Origin: Acaudatibacter sp050729515
GTDB taxonomy: Bacteria > Pseudomonadota > Alphaproteobacteria > Caulobacterales > Caulobacteraceae
Length of the DNA: 64,000 nucleotides
Direction: 5' to 3'
Assembly: GCA_050729515.1 (NCBI GenBank)
Contig: JBOHLG010000016.1
Span: 1 to 64,000 of the forward strand
Notes under the pieces: generated by a model
The model's input: the letters and a program-made list of their open reading frames with translations, nothing else
Databases searched by the model: none
What the model was told of the DNA's origin: nothing
Position numbers and translations under genes: made by a program
Part shown: positions 32,026 to 41,516 of the stretch, in pieces
How positions within the stretch are numbered: position 1 is the first letter of the stretch
How the letters are laid out: every line of letters begins with the position of its first letter

Positions 32026-33324
32026 CTAATCATGGTTGTCCTCATCCAATTCGCCGGCTGCCGGCGGGCCGACCCTGACGAGGGTGATCTGGTTGCGGTG
32101 GCGGCGGACGACCTCGAATCGATGCGAGAAGAAGACGAAGATCTGGCCTGGCTCGGGAATGGTCCGGGCCTCATGGATGACGAGGCCGGCGACGGTGACG
32201 GCCAGGTCGTCGGGCAGATTCCAGTCCATGGCCCGGTTGAGGTCGCGCACGGTGACCTCGCCCACCACCTCGGCCGAGCCGTCGGGCCGCGGACGCACGC
32301 CGGGGACGTCCGGGTCGCGCTCGTCCTCGATCTCACCGACGATCTCCTCGAGGATGTCCTCCAGGGAGATGAGGCCCTGCAGGGCGCCGTATTCGTCGAC
32401 CACCAGGGCGAAGCGGCTGCGGCGCTTGAGGAAGGCGCCCAGTTGGTCCTTGAGCTTGGTGGTCTCGGGGACGAACCATGGTTCGTGGATGAGGGAGGGG
32501 ACGTTCACCGCCGCGGGCTCTGCCTTGGCCTCGGCGAGCGCGCGCAGGAGCTCGCGGGCGTGGATCACGCCCACGACATTGTCGCTCTCCTCGCGGAAGA
32601 GCGGCAGGCGCGAGTGGTCGGCGGCCAGCACCGCGGCGATCAGACGATCGACGGGAAGGTCGGCGTCGACCATGGCGATCGAGCGGCGGTGAACCATCAC
32701 CTCGGCGACGTCCATGTCGGAAAGATCGAGCACGCCGCCCAGCATCCGCCGGTCGCGCGCCTCCACCAGCCCTTCGGCGTGATGGTATTCGACCGCGCCG
32801 CGGATCTCCTCGTGGGCGGCCAGGACGTCGGCGGCCATGTCCAGGCGGACCCCGAAAAGGCGCAGGGCGCCACGCACGAACCATTGGATGGCGAAGATCA
32901 CCGGCCCCAGGACCCGCACCACCGCCAGCATCGGCCGGGAAAGGGCTCGGGCGACATCGTCGGCGCGCACGATGGCGAGGGTCTTGGGAAGCACCTCGAC
33001 GAACACCACCACCAGCACGCTCATGACGCCGGTGGCCAGCGCCACGCCCCAGGCGCCGGGGACGAGCCGGCTGATCAGCCTGGTCGCCAGGACCGAGGAG
33101 AGGATGTTGAGGATGTTGTATCCGATCAGCACCGCCCCGATCATCATCTCCTGGTCGGAGATGAGGCGGTTCACCCGGCCCGCCGCCCGATCCCCCTCGC
33201 GCTCCAGCTGGTGCATGCGGCCGCGGCTGGCGCGGGTGAGGGCGGTCTCGGCGGCGGAAAAGACCGCCGACACCGCCAGCAGGGCCAGGATGATGGGAAT
33301 CGCGGCGGAGAGGACCGCCCTCAC
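32026..33324 (-). CDS. CNNM/CorC-type membrane protein with CBS domains
   Basis: A 432-residue member of the hemolysin-C/CorB family. The N-terminal DUF21/CNNM domain has about four membrane segments and the AVFSAAETALTRASRGRM motif. A CBS pair follows (MVHRRSIAMVDADL and DEYGALQGLISLEDILEEIVG), then the C-terminal CorC_HlyC domain. Relatives bind Mg-ATP and move Mg2+; true haemolysis is unlikely. The GTG at 33324 overlaps the aroB stop, so it is translationally coupled to the aroK-aroB operon, an order conserved in many Alphaproteobacteria. Confidence 0.9.
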   Translation of the reverse strand: MRAVLSAAIPIILALLAVSAVFSAAETALTRASRGRMHQLEREGDRAAGRVNRLISDQEMMIGAVLIGYNILNILSSVLATRLISRLVPGAWGVALATGVMSVLVVVFVEVLPKTLAIVRADDVARALSRPMLAVVRVLGPVIFAIQWFVRGALRLFGVRLDMAADVLAAHEEIRGAVEYHHAEGLVEARDRRMLGGVLDLSDMDVAEVMVHRRSIAMVDADLPVDRLIAAVLAADHSRLPLFREESDNVVGVIHARELLRALAEAKAEPAAVNVPSLIHEPWFVPETTKLKDQLGAFLKRRSRFALVVDEYGALQGLISLEDILEEIVGEIEDERDPDVPGVRPRPDGSAEVVGEVTVRDLNRAMDWNLPDDLAVTVAGLVIHEARTIPEPGQIFVFFSHRFEVVRRHRNQITLVRVGPPAAGELDEDNHD

Positions 33325-34433
33325 GGCGAGGCCCCCTGGTCGACGAGGAAGGCGGCGAGCCGCTCACGATCGACGTCTCGGTCCACGAAGGCCTCTCCGA
33401 TGCGCCGCAGGAGCACCAAAGTGATCTTTCCGCCCTGGTTCTTCTTGTCGAGCGCCATCGCGGCGATGAGTTCGGCCGCGCTCGGCGGACCCGAGGAGAG
33501 GTCTGAGAGCCGGGTGGGGAGGCCGGCGGCGGCGAGGAGCCTCTCGGCGCGTTCGGGGGCCTCGGCGCAGAGCCGGCCCGCGGCGGCCGAAAAGCGCATC
33601 GCCAGGCAGCAGCCCAGAGCGACCGCCTCGCCATGCTTGAGGGCCTCGCCAAAGCCGCTCGCCGCCTCCAGGGCGTGGCCGAAGGTGTGGCCGAGGTTGA
33701 GCAGAGCCCGCTCGCCCGCCTCGCGCTCGTCGGCCGCGACGATCCTCGCCTTCATCTTCACCGAACGCGCCACCGCCTCTTGCAGCGCCTCTCCCTCGAG
33801 AGCCATGACCGCCGGACCCTGCGTCTCGAGCCAGTCGAAGAACGCCGCGTCGCCCAGAAGGGCGCACTTGACGATCTCTGCGTAGCCGCATGCGATCTCC
33901 CGGCGCGGCAGGGTGGAGAGAAGGGAAAGATCGGCGAGGACGAGGCGCGGCTGGTGGAAGGCGCCGATGAGGTTCTTCCCATTTCGGGCATCGATCGCGG
34001 TCTTGCCGCCGACCGAGGAATCGACCTGCGCCAGGAGCGTGGTCGGGATCTGGATGAAGTCGATTCCACGCTTGAAGATCGCCGCGGCGAAGCCGGCGAG
34101 ATCGCCCACCACGCCGCCTCCAAAGGCGGCGATCACATCGCCGCGGTCGAGTTCCAGGTCGAGCAGGCGCTCACAAAGATCCTCCAGACCCGCGAAGCTC
34201 TTGACGGCCTCCCCGGAGGGGACGGCGACGAATCGAGGCTCGATCCCGGCCTTGGCGAGGCTCTCCTCGAGCGCCGCGCCATGGAGGCGCTGGACGGCTT
34301 CGTCCACGACCACGGCAAGGAGCGGACGGGGAAGGAGCGGCCTGATCCGCTTTCCGGCTTGGGCGAGCAGCCCCTTGCCGATCGCCACCTCGTAGCTTCG
34401 GCCGGCCAGGGCCACCCCGACCGTCGCGCTCAC
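33321..34433 (-). CDS. aroB: 3-Dehydroquinate synthase AroB
   Basis: A 370-residue NAD-dependent enzyme of the shikimate pathway that converts DAHP to 3-dehydroquinate. Diagnostic segments are GGGVVGDLAGFAA, QIPTTLLAQVDSSVGGKTAI, NLIGAFHQP and the zinc ligands in LNLGHTFGHALE and LKHGEAVALG. The GTG at 34433 overlaps the aroK stop (GTGA), fixing the start. It is the middle gene of the aroK-aroB-CNNM operon. Confidence 0.96.
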   Translation of the reverse strand: MSATVGVALAGRSYEVAIGKGLLAQAGKRIRPLLPRPLLAVVVDEAVQRLHGAALEESLAKAGIEPRFVAVPSGEAVKSFAGLEDLCERLLDLELDRGDVIAAFGGGVVGDLAGFAAAIFKRGIDFIQIPTTLLAQVDSSVGGKTAIDARNGKNLIGAFHQPRLVLADLSLLSTLPRREIACGYAEIVKCALLGDAAFFDWLETQGPAVMALEGEALQEAVARSVKMKARIVAADEREAGERALLNLGHTFGHALEAASGFGEALKHGEAVALGCCLAMRFSAAAGRLCAEAPERAERLLAAAGLPTRLSDLSSGPPSAAELIAAMALDKKNQGGKITLVLLRRIGEAFVDRDVDRERLAAFLVDQGASP

Positions 34434-35017
34434 GACCCCGCGCGTCCCATCGCCTTCTGCGGCGCCTGGCCGGGCGCCCGCTCGGCCGCGCGAGAGGCGA
34501 GGGCCTCCAGGATCGCCTGGACCGCCACGCCATGCCGGTTCTCGCCGGTTTCGATGATAATGTCGGCCTCGCCGTAGAGTGGATACCGTTCGGCCGCCTG
34601 GGCCTGAAGAACCGTCAAGGGATCCTTGCCCTCGACGAGCGGCCGATTGTTGCGGCGGCCCACGCGCTTGGCGAGGACCGAAAGATCGGCCTTCAGCCAC
34701 ACCGAGACCGTTTTGAGGGCGATGAGGGCCCGGGTCTCCGGATCGAGGAACGCCCCCCCGCCGGTGGCGAGGACATGAGGCGGTCCCTCGAGGAGGCGCG
34801 AGATCACCCGCCGTTCGCCGGAGCGGAAGGCGTCCTCGCCGTAGGTCTCGAAGATCTCCGAGATGCTGCGTCCGGCGGCCTCTTCGATCTCGGCGTCGGC
34901 GTCCTTGAAGGGAAGGTCGAGCGCGCCGGCGAGGCGGCGACCGATGCTGCTCTTTCCCGATCCCATCAGGCCGACAAGGGCGATGGTCTCGCGTCTGAGG
35001 TCGGGAAGGCCCGTCAT
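34430..35017 (-). CDS. aroK: Shikimate kinase AroK
   Basis: A 195-residue P-loop kinase: Walker A GLMGSGKS at 16-23, the shikimate-binding DADAEIEEAAGRSISEIF, GERRVISRLL and ATGGGAFLD, and the LID Arg in GRRNNRPLV. It phosphorylates shikimate at the 3-hydroxyl. It is the first gene of the operon and is divergent from xerD across 75 bases, which must contain both promoters. The C-terminal tail after ~180 is poorly conserved. Confidence 0.96.
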   Translation of the reverse strand: MTGLPDLRRETIALVGLMGSGKSSIGRRLAGALDLPFKDADAEIEEAAGRSISEIFETYGEDAFRSGERRVISRLLEGPPHVLATGGGAFLDPETRALIALKTVSVWLKADLSVLAKRVGRRNNRPLVEGKDPLTVLQAQAAERYPLYGEADIIIETGENRHGVAVQAILEALASRAAERAPGQAPQKAMGRAGS

Positions 35018-35092
35018 ACCGAATGCGGCTTTACATCAGGGCTGGACGGCGCGCCAACTTCGCCCGCCTTCCTTGATGGAGCGAATCGCCAC

Positions 35093-36031
35093 GTGACCGG
35101 CGCCGACTGGAGCGAGGCCTTCCTGGAGATGATGGCCGCCGAGCGCGCCGCCTCGGCCAATACGCTCGCCGCCTATGGGCGCGACCTCGCCGATCTCGCC
35201 GAGTTTCTCTCCGCGCGAGGCCGCGAGATCCCCACCGCCTCGAGCCAGGACGTGGAGGACTGGTTCGGCAACCTCGCCGAGCGCGGATTATCGCCCGCCA
35301 CCGCCGCTCGCCGGCGGGCCGCGGTGCGCCAGCTCTTCGGCTTTGCGCTCGCCGAGGGATGGCGCGCCGATGATCCCTCGCGCCGGCTCGATCCGCCCCG
35401 GCGGGGAAGGCCGCTTCCCAAGGTCCTCACCCAAGAGGAGGTGTGCGCCCTCATCGCGGCGGCCGGCGAGCAGGAGGGCGCTGCCGGAGTGCGCCTCACC
35501 GCGCTCATCGAGATCGCCTACGCCGCCGGCCTTCGGGTGAGCGAGCTTCTCAACCTCACCCTCGCCGAGACTTCGCGCGATCCGGCCTTTCTGATCGTCA
35601 AGGGAAAGGGCGCCAAGGAACGCTTGGCGCCGCTGGGCGGGGCGGCGCGCTCGGCGCTCAAGGCCTATCTGGAGGTGCGCGGGGCCTTTCTTCCCGGTCG
35701 CCGGTCCGCGAGCGCCCAAAACCCGTGGCTCTTCGCCTCGCGCGGCAAGGGCGGGAGGCTCAGCTCCCGACGCTTTTCCCAGATGCTGGAGCGCGCCGCG
35801 CTTCAGGCCGGGATCGATCCGAAGAAGGTGAGCCCGCACGTCCTGCGTCACGCCTTCGCCACGCATCTTCTCGAAGGCGGCGCCGATCTTCGCATCGTCC
35901 AGACCCTGCTCGGCCACGCCGACATCGCCACCACCCAGATCTACACCCACCTCACCCAGGAGCGCCTCAAGGAGGTGGTCGAAAAAAGCCATCCGCTCGC
36001 CCGCCGCCGCCGGGCATCGTCAGGGCGGTGA
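35093..36031 (+). CDS. xerD: Site-specific tyrosine recombinase XerD
   Basis: A 312-residue tyrosine recombinase with the complete catalytic set: R148 (GLRVSELL), a Lys in VKGKGAKER (170-175), H249 and R252 (SPHVLRHAF), H275 (LLGHADIATT) and the nucleophile Y284 (QIYTHLT). With XerC it resolves chromosome dimers at dif. The GTG at 35093 gives the normal length; the next in-frame ATGs near 35131 would remove N-terminal core-binding residues. Its location beside aroK and accA is the conserved housekeeping one, so it is not linked to the island at 6.4-10.8 kb. Confidence 0.93.
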   Translation: MTGADWSEAFLEMMAAERAASANTLAAYGRDLADLAEFLSARGREIPTASSQDVEDWFGNLAERGLSPATAARRRAAVRQLFGFALAEGWRADDPSRRLDPPRRGRPLPKVLTQEEVCALIAAAGEQEGAAGVRLTALIEIAYAAGLRVSELLNLTLAETSRDPAFLIVKGKGAKERLAPLGGAARSALKAYLEVRGAFLPGRRSASAQNPWLFASRGKGGRLSSRRFSQMLERAALQAGIDPKKVSPHVLRHAFATHLLEGGADLRIVQTLLGHADIATTQIYTHLTQERLKEVVEKSHPLARRRRASSGR

Positions 36032-36113
36032 CCCGCGCCGCCGTGACCGGCTTGTAACTTGTGGAAGCGCCGCCGACGGTGTCTTCTCGACGGGCTCACC
36101 TGGGAGGACGGTC

Positions 36114-37358
36114 ATGGCTGACGGCGCGCTGGGCGCGATCAAGGAGGCCCGCGAGGAAGCCTATTCCACGCCCCTCGAAGACATCGACATGAGCCTCGGC
36201 GAACGCTTCGCCTCGGACACCTTTTGGCCGTTCTTCGAGCGGCTGCGGGCCGAAGCGCCTATCCACTACTGCAAAGAAAGCGAGTTTGGCCCCTACTGGA
36301 GCGTCACCCGCTACCACGACATCGTCGCGGTGGAGTCCAACCATGAGGTCTTCTCCTCGGCCAAGGGGATCAGCATCGGCGACAACACCAGCGACTTCCA
36401 GTTGCCGATGTTCATCGCCATGGACCCGCCCAAACACGATGAGCAGCGCAAGGTGGTGAGCCCGATCGTGGGGACGGAGAACCTCAAGGGCCTGGCCTCG
36501 CTGATCCGCGAGCGGGCGGCGAAGATCATTGACGAGCTGCCTGTGGGCGAGACCTTCGACTGGGTGGATCGGGTCTCGGTCGAGCTCACCGCCCAGATGC
36601 TCGCCACCCTCTTCGGCTTTCCATTCGAGGAGCGGCGCAAGCTCACCTACTGGTCCGACCTCACGACCACGCCCAACGAGGAAATCACCGAAGACGAGTG
36701 GAAGGCCGAGATGATGGGGTGCCTCGCCCGATTTAGCGAGCTTTGGGCCGAGCGCGTCGCGGCCCCGCCGGCCAAGGATCTCATCTCCATGCTCGCCCAT
36801 GGAGAGGCGACCAGGGAGATGCCGCCGATGGAGTTTTTGGGCAATGTCCTGCTCCTCATCGTGGGCGGCAACGACACCACCCGCAATTCGATCAGCGGCG
36901 GGCTGATCGCGCTCAACCGCCATCCGGACGCCTATGAGCGCCTGCGCACCGAGCCGGCTCTCATCGAGACCATGGTCCCGGAGATCATCCGCTGGCAGAC
37001 TCCTGTCGCCCACATGCGGCGAACCGCGATGGTGGATTTCGAGCTTGGCGGCCAGACCATCCGGGCCGGAGACAAGGTCATCATGTGGTACGTCTCGGGA
37101 AATCGAGACGAGACCGCGATCGAGGATCCCGACGGATTCATCATCGACCGGGCGCGCCCGCGCCAGCACCTCTCCTTCGGCTTCGGCATCCACCGGTGCG
37201 TCGGCATGCGGCTCGCCGAGATGCAGCTTCGGACGGTCTGGGAAGAGATCCTCAAACGTCATCCGAAGATCGAGGTCGTGGGCGAGCCGACCCGGCTCAA
37301 GTCGTGCTTTCTGCGCGGGATCCGTAGCCTGCCGGTGCGCATTCCGGCCTCGGCCTAA
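36114..37358 (+). CDS. Cytochrome P450, CYP153-like
   Basis: A 414-residue soluble bacterial P450. The I-helix is LLIVGGNDTTRNS with the acid-threonine pair at 254-255, the ExxR is E290-R293 and the haem thiolate is C362 in FGFGIHRCVG. The GGNDTTRNS helix and the C-terminal SLPVRI tail are typical of CYP153 terminal alkane hydroxylases. It needs a ferredoxin and reductase, neither of which is adjacent; FdxA is 35 kb away and is not the usual partner. It sits between xerD and accA as a likely lineage-specific insertion. Hydroxylation of alkanes or fatty acids is inferred. Confidence 0.9.
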   Translation: MADGALGAIKEAREEAYSTPLEDIDMSLGERFASDTFWPFFERLRAEAPIHYCKESEFGPYWSVTRYHDIVAVESNHEVFSSAKGISIGDNTSDFQLPMFIAMDPPKHDEQRKVVSPIVGTENLKGLASLIRERAAKIIDELPVGETFDWVDRVSVELTAQMLATLFGFPFEERRKLTYWSDLTTTPNEEITEDEWKAEMMGCLARFSELWAERVAAPPAKDLISMLAHGEATREMPPMEFLGNVLLLIVGGNDTTRNSISGGLIALNRHPDAYERLRTEPALIETMVPEIIRWQTPVAHMRRTAMVDFELGGQTIRAGDKVIMWYVSGNRDETAIEDPDGFIIDRARPRQHLSFGFGIHRCVGMRLAEMQLRTVWEEILKRHPKIEVVGEPTRLKSCFLRGIRSLPVRIPASA

Positions 37359-37440
37359 GTCGCGCTCGGCGGGACGATTTCGCCCTCGCGGCTCCTCGCG
37401 CTAGTTTAGCTCTTTCGCACGAGGAGCCCCGCCGAGTCTC

Positions 37441-38394
37441 ATGACCGCGCAGTACCTGGAGTTCGAGCGGCCGATCGGCGAGCTCGAGGCCAAGATCGAG
37501 GAACTCAGCAAGCTCTCCGAGACCGCCGGGACGCGAAACCTGGATTCGGAGATCGCCGCCCTGCGCGAGCGGGTCATCGCCCTTCGGGAGGAGACCTACG
37601 CCCACCTCGATCCCTGGCAAAAGACCCAGATCGCCCGCCATCCCGGGCGGCCGCACTTCGTGGATTATGTCGCGGGCCTGATCGAGGAGTTCATCGAACT
37701 GAAGGGCGACCGGCGGTTCTCCGACGACCAGGCGATTTTGGGGGGGCTGGGGCGCTTCGGAGGGACCCCGGTGATGGTCATCGGCCATGAGAAGGGGTGC
37801 GATGTCGCCACCCGCATCAAGCACAATTTCGGCGCCGCTCGGCCGGAAGGATACCGGAAGGCGATTCGCCTGATGGATCTCGCCGACCGCTTCGGCCTCC
37901 CCGTCCTCTCGTTCGTCGACACCGGCGGCGCCTATCCGGGCGTGGGTGGGGAGGAGCGCAGCGTCGCCGAGGCGATCGCCAGAGGGACGGAGCGCTGCCT
38001 GACGCTTTCGGTTCCGATGATCGCCATCATCACCGGGGAAGGGATGAGCGGCGGGGCCATCGGCATCGCCGCGGCCAACCGGGTGCTCATCCTCGAGCAC
38101 TCGATCTACGCCGTCATCTCTCCGGAAGGCTGTTCCTCCATCCTGATCAAGGATCGGGCCATGGCCCAGGGAGCGGCCAAGGCGATGAAGATCACCGCCC
38201 AGGATCTCGTCGGCCTCAGGATCGTCGATCGGGTGATCGCCGAGCCGACCGGCGCGGCCCACGCCGATCCGGGTCTGATGGTGGAGAAGGTGGGCGACGC
38301 CGTCGAGGAGGAGTTGAAGGCGCTTCTGCCGCTCTCGGCCGAGGCCCTGCGCGCCCAGAGGGCCGAGCGGTTCATGGCCATCGGCCGGGAGTGA
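37441..38394 (+). CDS. accA: Acetyl-CoA carboxylase carboxyltransferase subunit alpha
   Basis: A 317-residue AccA with the N-terminal coiled segment LEFERPIGELEAKIEEL and the carboxyltransferase core including HPGRPHFVDY, SFVDTGGAYPGVGGEER, GEGMSGGAIGI and YAVISPEGCSSIL. With AccD it transfers the carboxyl group from biotin to acetyl-CoA in the first step of fatty-acid synthesis. The ATG at 37441 is the clear start. The xerD-accA order is typical for the class, here interrupted by the P450. Confidence 0.97.
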   Translation: MTAQYLEFERPIGELEAKIEELSKLSETAGTRNLDSEIAALRERVIALREETYAHLDPWQKTQIARHPGRPHFVDYVAGLIEEFIELKGDRRFSDDQAILGGLGRFGGTPVMVIGHEKGCDVATRIKHNFGAARPEGYRKAIRLMDLADRFGLPVLSFVDTGGAYPGVGGEERSVAEAIARGTERCLTLSVPMIAIITGEGMSGGAIGIAAANRVLILEHSIYAVISPEGCSSILIKDRAMAQGAAKAMKITAQDLVGLRIVDRVIAEPTGAAHADPGLMVEKVGDAVEEELKALLPLSAEALRAQRAERFMAIGRE

Positions 38395-38484
38395 CGGCCG
38401 CACCCGAAGGCCTTGGGCGCCGGCTCGCTTGCCTCCCGCCGCGAAAGCGTCTTCAGTGGATTCAAACGTACGTTCGAGGGGACC

Positions 38485-39480
38485 ATGATTAGAACCCGCT
38501 TCACCGAACTCTTCGGGGTCGACCACCCCATCGCCCAGGGGGGGATGCAGTGGGTGGGTCGTTGGGGCCTGGTGTCGGCGGTGGCCGAGGCCGGCGCGCT
38601 TGGCTTCATCACCGCGCTCACCCAGCCGACGCCGGAGGAACTACAGCGGGAGATCGGCCGCTGCCGCGACCGCACCGACAAGCCGTTCGGGGTCAACCTC
38701 ACCATTCTGCCGGCGATCAAGCCGCCGCCCTATGCCGAATACCGCGCCGCGATCATCGAGGCCGGGATCAAGATCGTCGAGACGGCCGGCTACAAGCCCC
38801 AGGAGCACATCGACGAATTCCACCGGCATGGGATCAAGGTGATCCATAAATGCACCTCGGTGCGCCACGCCCTCTCGGCCGAGCGGATGGGTGCGGATGC
38901 GATCTCCATCGACGGCTTCGAATGCGCCGGCCATCCAGGCGAGGACGACGTCCCCGGCCTCATCCTCATCCCGGCCGCCGCCGAGAAGGTGAAGATCCCG
39001 ATGATCGCCTCGGGCGGCTTCGGCGATGCGCGAGGCTTGGTCGCGGCCCTGGCGCTGGGGGCCGACGGCATCAACATGGGCACCCGCTTCATGGCGACCA
39101 AGGAGTCCTCCATTCACCAGAACATCAAAGAGCAGATGGTGGCCAACGACGAACGCGCGACCGACCTCATCTTCCGCACCATGAGGAACACCGCGCGGGT
39201 CGCCAGGAACGCCATCAGCATCCAGGTGGTCGAGCTGGAAAAGGGCGGGGCGAGCTTCGAGGAGGTGCGCGAACTGGTGGCCGGGACCCGCGGGCGCGTG
39301 GTCTACGAGACCGGCGATCCGGACCATGGCATCTGGTCGGCCGGCCAGATCCAGGGCCTCATCCACGACATCCCCAGCTGCGCCGAGCTCATATCCCGGA
39401 TCGTCGCAGGGGCTGAAGCGATCATCCGCGGCCGCCTCGAAGGTTTCGTCGAGACGCGGTCGCGGGTCGCCGCGGAGTAG
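38485..39480 (+). CDS. Nitronate monooxygenase / NPD-type FMN enzyme
   Basis: A 331-residue TIM-barrel flavoenzyme: PIAQGGMQWVGRWGLVSAVAEAG at the N-terminus (shown by PIAQGGM and SAVAEAGALG), GVNLTILPAI, DGFECAGHPGEDDV with the proposed catalytic His, and the phosphate-binding IASGGFGDARG and GADGINMGTRF. Such enzymes oxidise alkyl nitronates or act as flavin reductase-like detoxifiers. ATG 38485 has GAGGGG just upstream and removes 24 non-conserved residues from a longer reading. It is convergent with the threonine dehydratase-like gene. Confidence 0.9.
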   Translation: MIRTRFTELFGVDHPIAQGGMQWVGRWGLVSAVAEAGALGFITALTQPTPEELQREIGRCRDRTDKPFGVNLTILPAIKPPPYAEYRAAIIEAGIKIVETAGYKPQEHIDEFHRHGIKVIHKCTSVRHALSAERMGADAISIDGFECAGHPGEDDVPGLILIPAAAEKVKIPMIASGGFGDARGLVAALALGADGINMGTRFMATKESSIHQNIKEQMVANDERATDLIFRTMRNTARVARNAISIQVVELEKGGASFEEVRELVAGTRGRVVYETGDPDHGIWSAGQIQGLIHDIPSCAELISRIVAGAEAIIRGRLEGFVETRSRVAAE

Positions 39481-39489
39481 GGAGCGGCC

Positions 39490-40455
39490 TCAGATCTCGA
39501 TCAGGCGGCAGAAGGCCTCGAGATCGAGATTGCCGCCGGAGATCACCGCCACGATCGGCCCGACGCCGGCCTTGCCGGAAAGCGCCGCGGCCAGAGGAAG
39601 CGCGCCGGCGCCTTCGGCGATCACCCGCGTCTTCTCGGCCATCAGGCGCATGGCGCGCCGGGTCTCCTCCAGGCTGACCACGATCGCGCCATCGGCGAGC
39701 GGGGCCATCCGCTCCCACATCCTTTGGATCACGCTGCGCCCTCCCGCCCCGTCCACGAATGAGGCGGTCCATTGCGGGAACGGCTCGGCGCGGCCGGCGG
39801 CGAAGGAGCGGGCGAACGGCGCGGCGGTCTCCGGCTCGACCCCAAAGATCTTGATGTGCGGAACCAAGGATTTGAGTGCGCTGCCGAGCGCGGTCAGGAG
39901 ACCGCCGCCGCCGATGGCAGCGATCACCGCCTGAGCGTCCGGGGCGTCCTCCAGGATCTCCAGGCCCATGGTGGCGTGGCCGGCGATGAAGTCGTGGTCG
40001 TCGAAAGGGTGGACGAGGGTCGCTTCGATGCCTGGAAAGGCGTGCTCCTCCAGCGCCCGCCAAGCCCGCTCGAAGGAGACCGGGGTGAGCTCCGCGCCGA
40101 GCGCGCGCATGCGCTCGAGCTTGGAAGCCGGCGCGGTCTCGATCACCACCACCTGACAGGGAACGCCGGCGTCGCGCGCGGCCCAGGCGACGCCCTGGCC
40201 GGCGTTGCCGGCGCTGATGGTCCATACCCCCTTGCGGCGCGCCGCCGGAGAGAGTCTCGCCACCGCGTTGACCGCCCCGCGCAGCTTGTAGGCGTTGATC
40301 GGCTGAAGATTCTCCAGCTTCAGACGAATGTCGGGAAAGTCCTTTCCGAGCTCCAGGCGGATGAGCGGCGTGCGCAGGATCTTGCCGGCGATCCGGCGTC
40401 GCGCGGCCTTGATCTCGGCAAGGGTGATCGGGCGCACGGGCGGCAGAGGGCTCAT
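39490..40455 (-). CDS. PLP-dependent threonine/serine dehydratase-like enzyme
   Basis: A 321-residue fold-type II PLP enzyme. The Schiff-base Lys is in NAYKLRGAVNA, the phosphate-binding loop is GGGGLLTA, and ISAGNAGQGVAWAA is the substrate loop. The C-terminal regulatory ACT domain of biosynthetic IlvA is absent, so it is of the catabolic or serine-racemase type. It probably deaminates threonine or serine to the 2-oxo acid. It begins four bases inside the end of the upstream aldolase-like gene, so the two are coupled in a possible threonine-degrading operon. Confidence 0.87.
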   Translation of the reverse strand: MSPLPPVRPITLAEIKAARRRIAGKILRTPLIRLELGKDFPDIRLKLENLQPINAYKLRGAVNAVARLSPAARRKGVWTISAGNAGQGVAWAARDAGVPCQVVVIETAPASKLERMRALGAELTPVSFERAWRALEEHAFPGIEATLVHPFDDHDFIAGHATMGLEILEDAPDAQAVIAAIGGGGLLTALGSALKSLVPHIKIFGVEPETAAPFARSFAAGRAEPFPQWTASFVDGAGGRSVIQRMWERMAPLADGAIVVSLEETRRAMRLMAEKTRVIAEGAGALPLAAALSGKAGVGPIVAVISGGNLDLEAFCRLIEI

Positions 40456-41516
40456 CGGCGAAGCCCTGCCCAGGCCCGCTTCGCCGCGCCCTTGTCGGCT
40501 GCCGCCCCGGGGTCGGCGGCGACCATGAGATCAGCGGCGAGGGCTTCGACATCTTCCAGGCTCGTCGCCCAGGAGCAGAGGGCGCGCACTGATCCGTCCT
40601 CGAAACGATAGAGAACCCAGCCGCTCGCGGCGAGCCGCTCGAAGGCGGCCTCGTCCATCGTCATGAAGACAGCGTTGGTCTCCACCGGATGGGCGATAGG
40701 GAAGGGGGTGAGCTCGGCGAGCCTTTGGGCCATGGCGTTGGCGTGGCACGCGCGAGAAACCCAGGCGCCGCTCTCCAGCATGCCTATCCATGGAACCGAG
40801 AGAAACCTCGATTTCGAAACGAGCTGGCCGGCGTGCTTGAGGCGGCCGGCGAAGCGGCGCGAGAGGCTCTTGTCGAAGAGGGCGATGGCTTCGGTCGGTG
40901 TCGCGCCGGCCTTGGTCCCGCCGATCACCGCCGCGGCGACCGCCCTCGCCAGACTCGTGGGGTCGAAGCCGGCGGCGACGGCGTTGGCGAGGCGCGCGCC
41001 ATCGACGTGGACCCGCAGCCCGGCCTCCCGGGCCATGCCGACGAGCGAGGCGAGGCGCGTCGGCGCATAGAGCGTTCCTTGTTCGCTCGCCTGGGTGAGG
41101 CTGAGGACGGCGGGCGCCTGACGATGGGTTTCCTCCAGATCCGCCAGCGCCGTGGCGAGTGACGCCGGGGCGATGAGGCCGCCCTCGCCGTCGAGCGGGG
41201 CGATCGCCAGGCCGCCGCCGAAGAAGGCCGGAGCGCCGGCCTCGGCGTTGGCGGCGTGGGAGAACCGATGGGCGAGGATCGCCTCGTGCGGCTGGGCCAG
41301 GGCGGCGAAGCAGAGGGCGTTGGCGGCCGTCCCGGAGGCGACGAACCAGACCTCGGCATCGGCGTCCAGCATCTCGCGGATGAGATCGCCGGCGCGCCGG
41401 CTCGCCTGGTCGGCTCCATAGGCCTCCTCGAAGCCGCCGTTCCACTTCGAAAGGGCTTCCATGACCTCGGGCATGGCGCCGGCGGCATTGTCCGAGGCGA
41501 AATCGAAACGCGCCAT
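40452..41516 (-). CDS. Low-specificity L-threonine aldolase-like PLP enzyme
   Basis: A 354-residue beta-eliminating lyase-family enzyme. The start ARFDFASDNAAGAMPEVMEAL is typical, followed by VASGTAANALC, VHVDGARLANA with the PLP-binding Asp and the Schiff-base Lys in IGGTKAGATP. It splits threonine or allo-threonine into glycine and acetaldehyde. The ATG at 41516 shares a base with the stop of the epoxide hydrolase gene (TGATG), and its own stop overlaps the dehydratase gene, so three genes form a coupled unit. Confidence 0.88.
   Translation of the reverse strand: MARFDFASDNAAGAMPEVMEALSKWNGGFEEAYGADQASRRAGDLIREMLDADAEVWFVASGTAANALCFAALAQPHEAILAHRFSHAANAEAGAPAFFGGGLAIAPLDGEGGLIAPASLATALADLEETHRQAPAVLSLTQASEQGTLYAPTRLASLVGMAREAGLRVHVDGARLANAVAAGFDPTSLARAVAAAVIGGTKAGATPTEAIALFDKSLSRRFAGRLKHAGQLVSKSRFLSVPWIGMLESGAWVSRACHANAMAQRLAELTPFPIAHPVETNAVFMTMDEAAFERLAASGWVLYRFEDGSVRALCSWATSLEDVEALAADLMVAADPGAAADKGAAKRAWAGLRR

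Noticed and set aside
35093..36031. XerD as the integrase for the low-GC island
   Set aside because: It lies 25 kb away in its conserved place beside aroK and accA and matches housekeeping XerD, so it is not island-specific.
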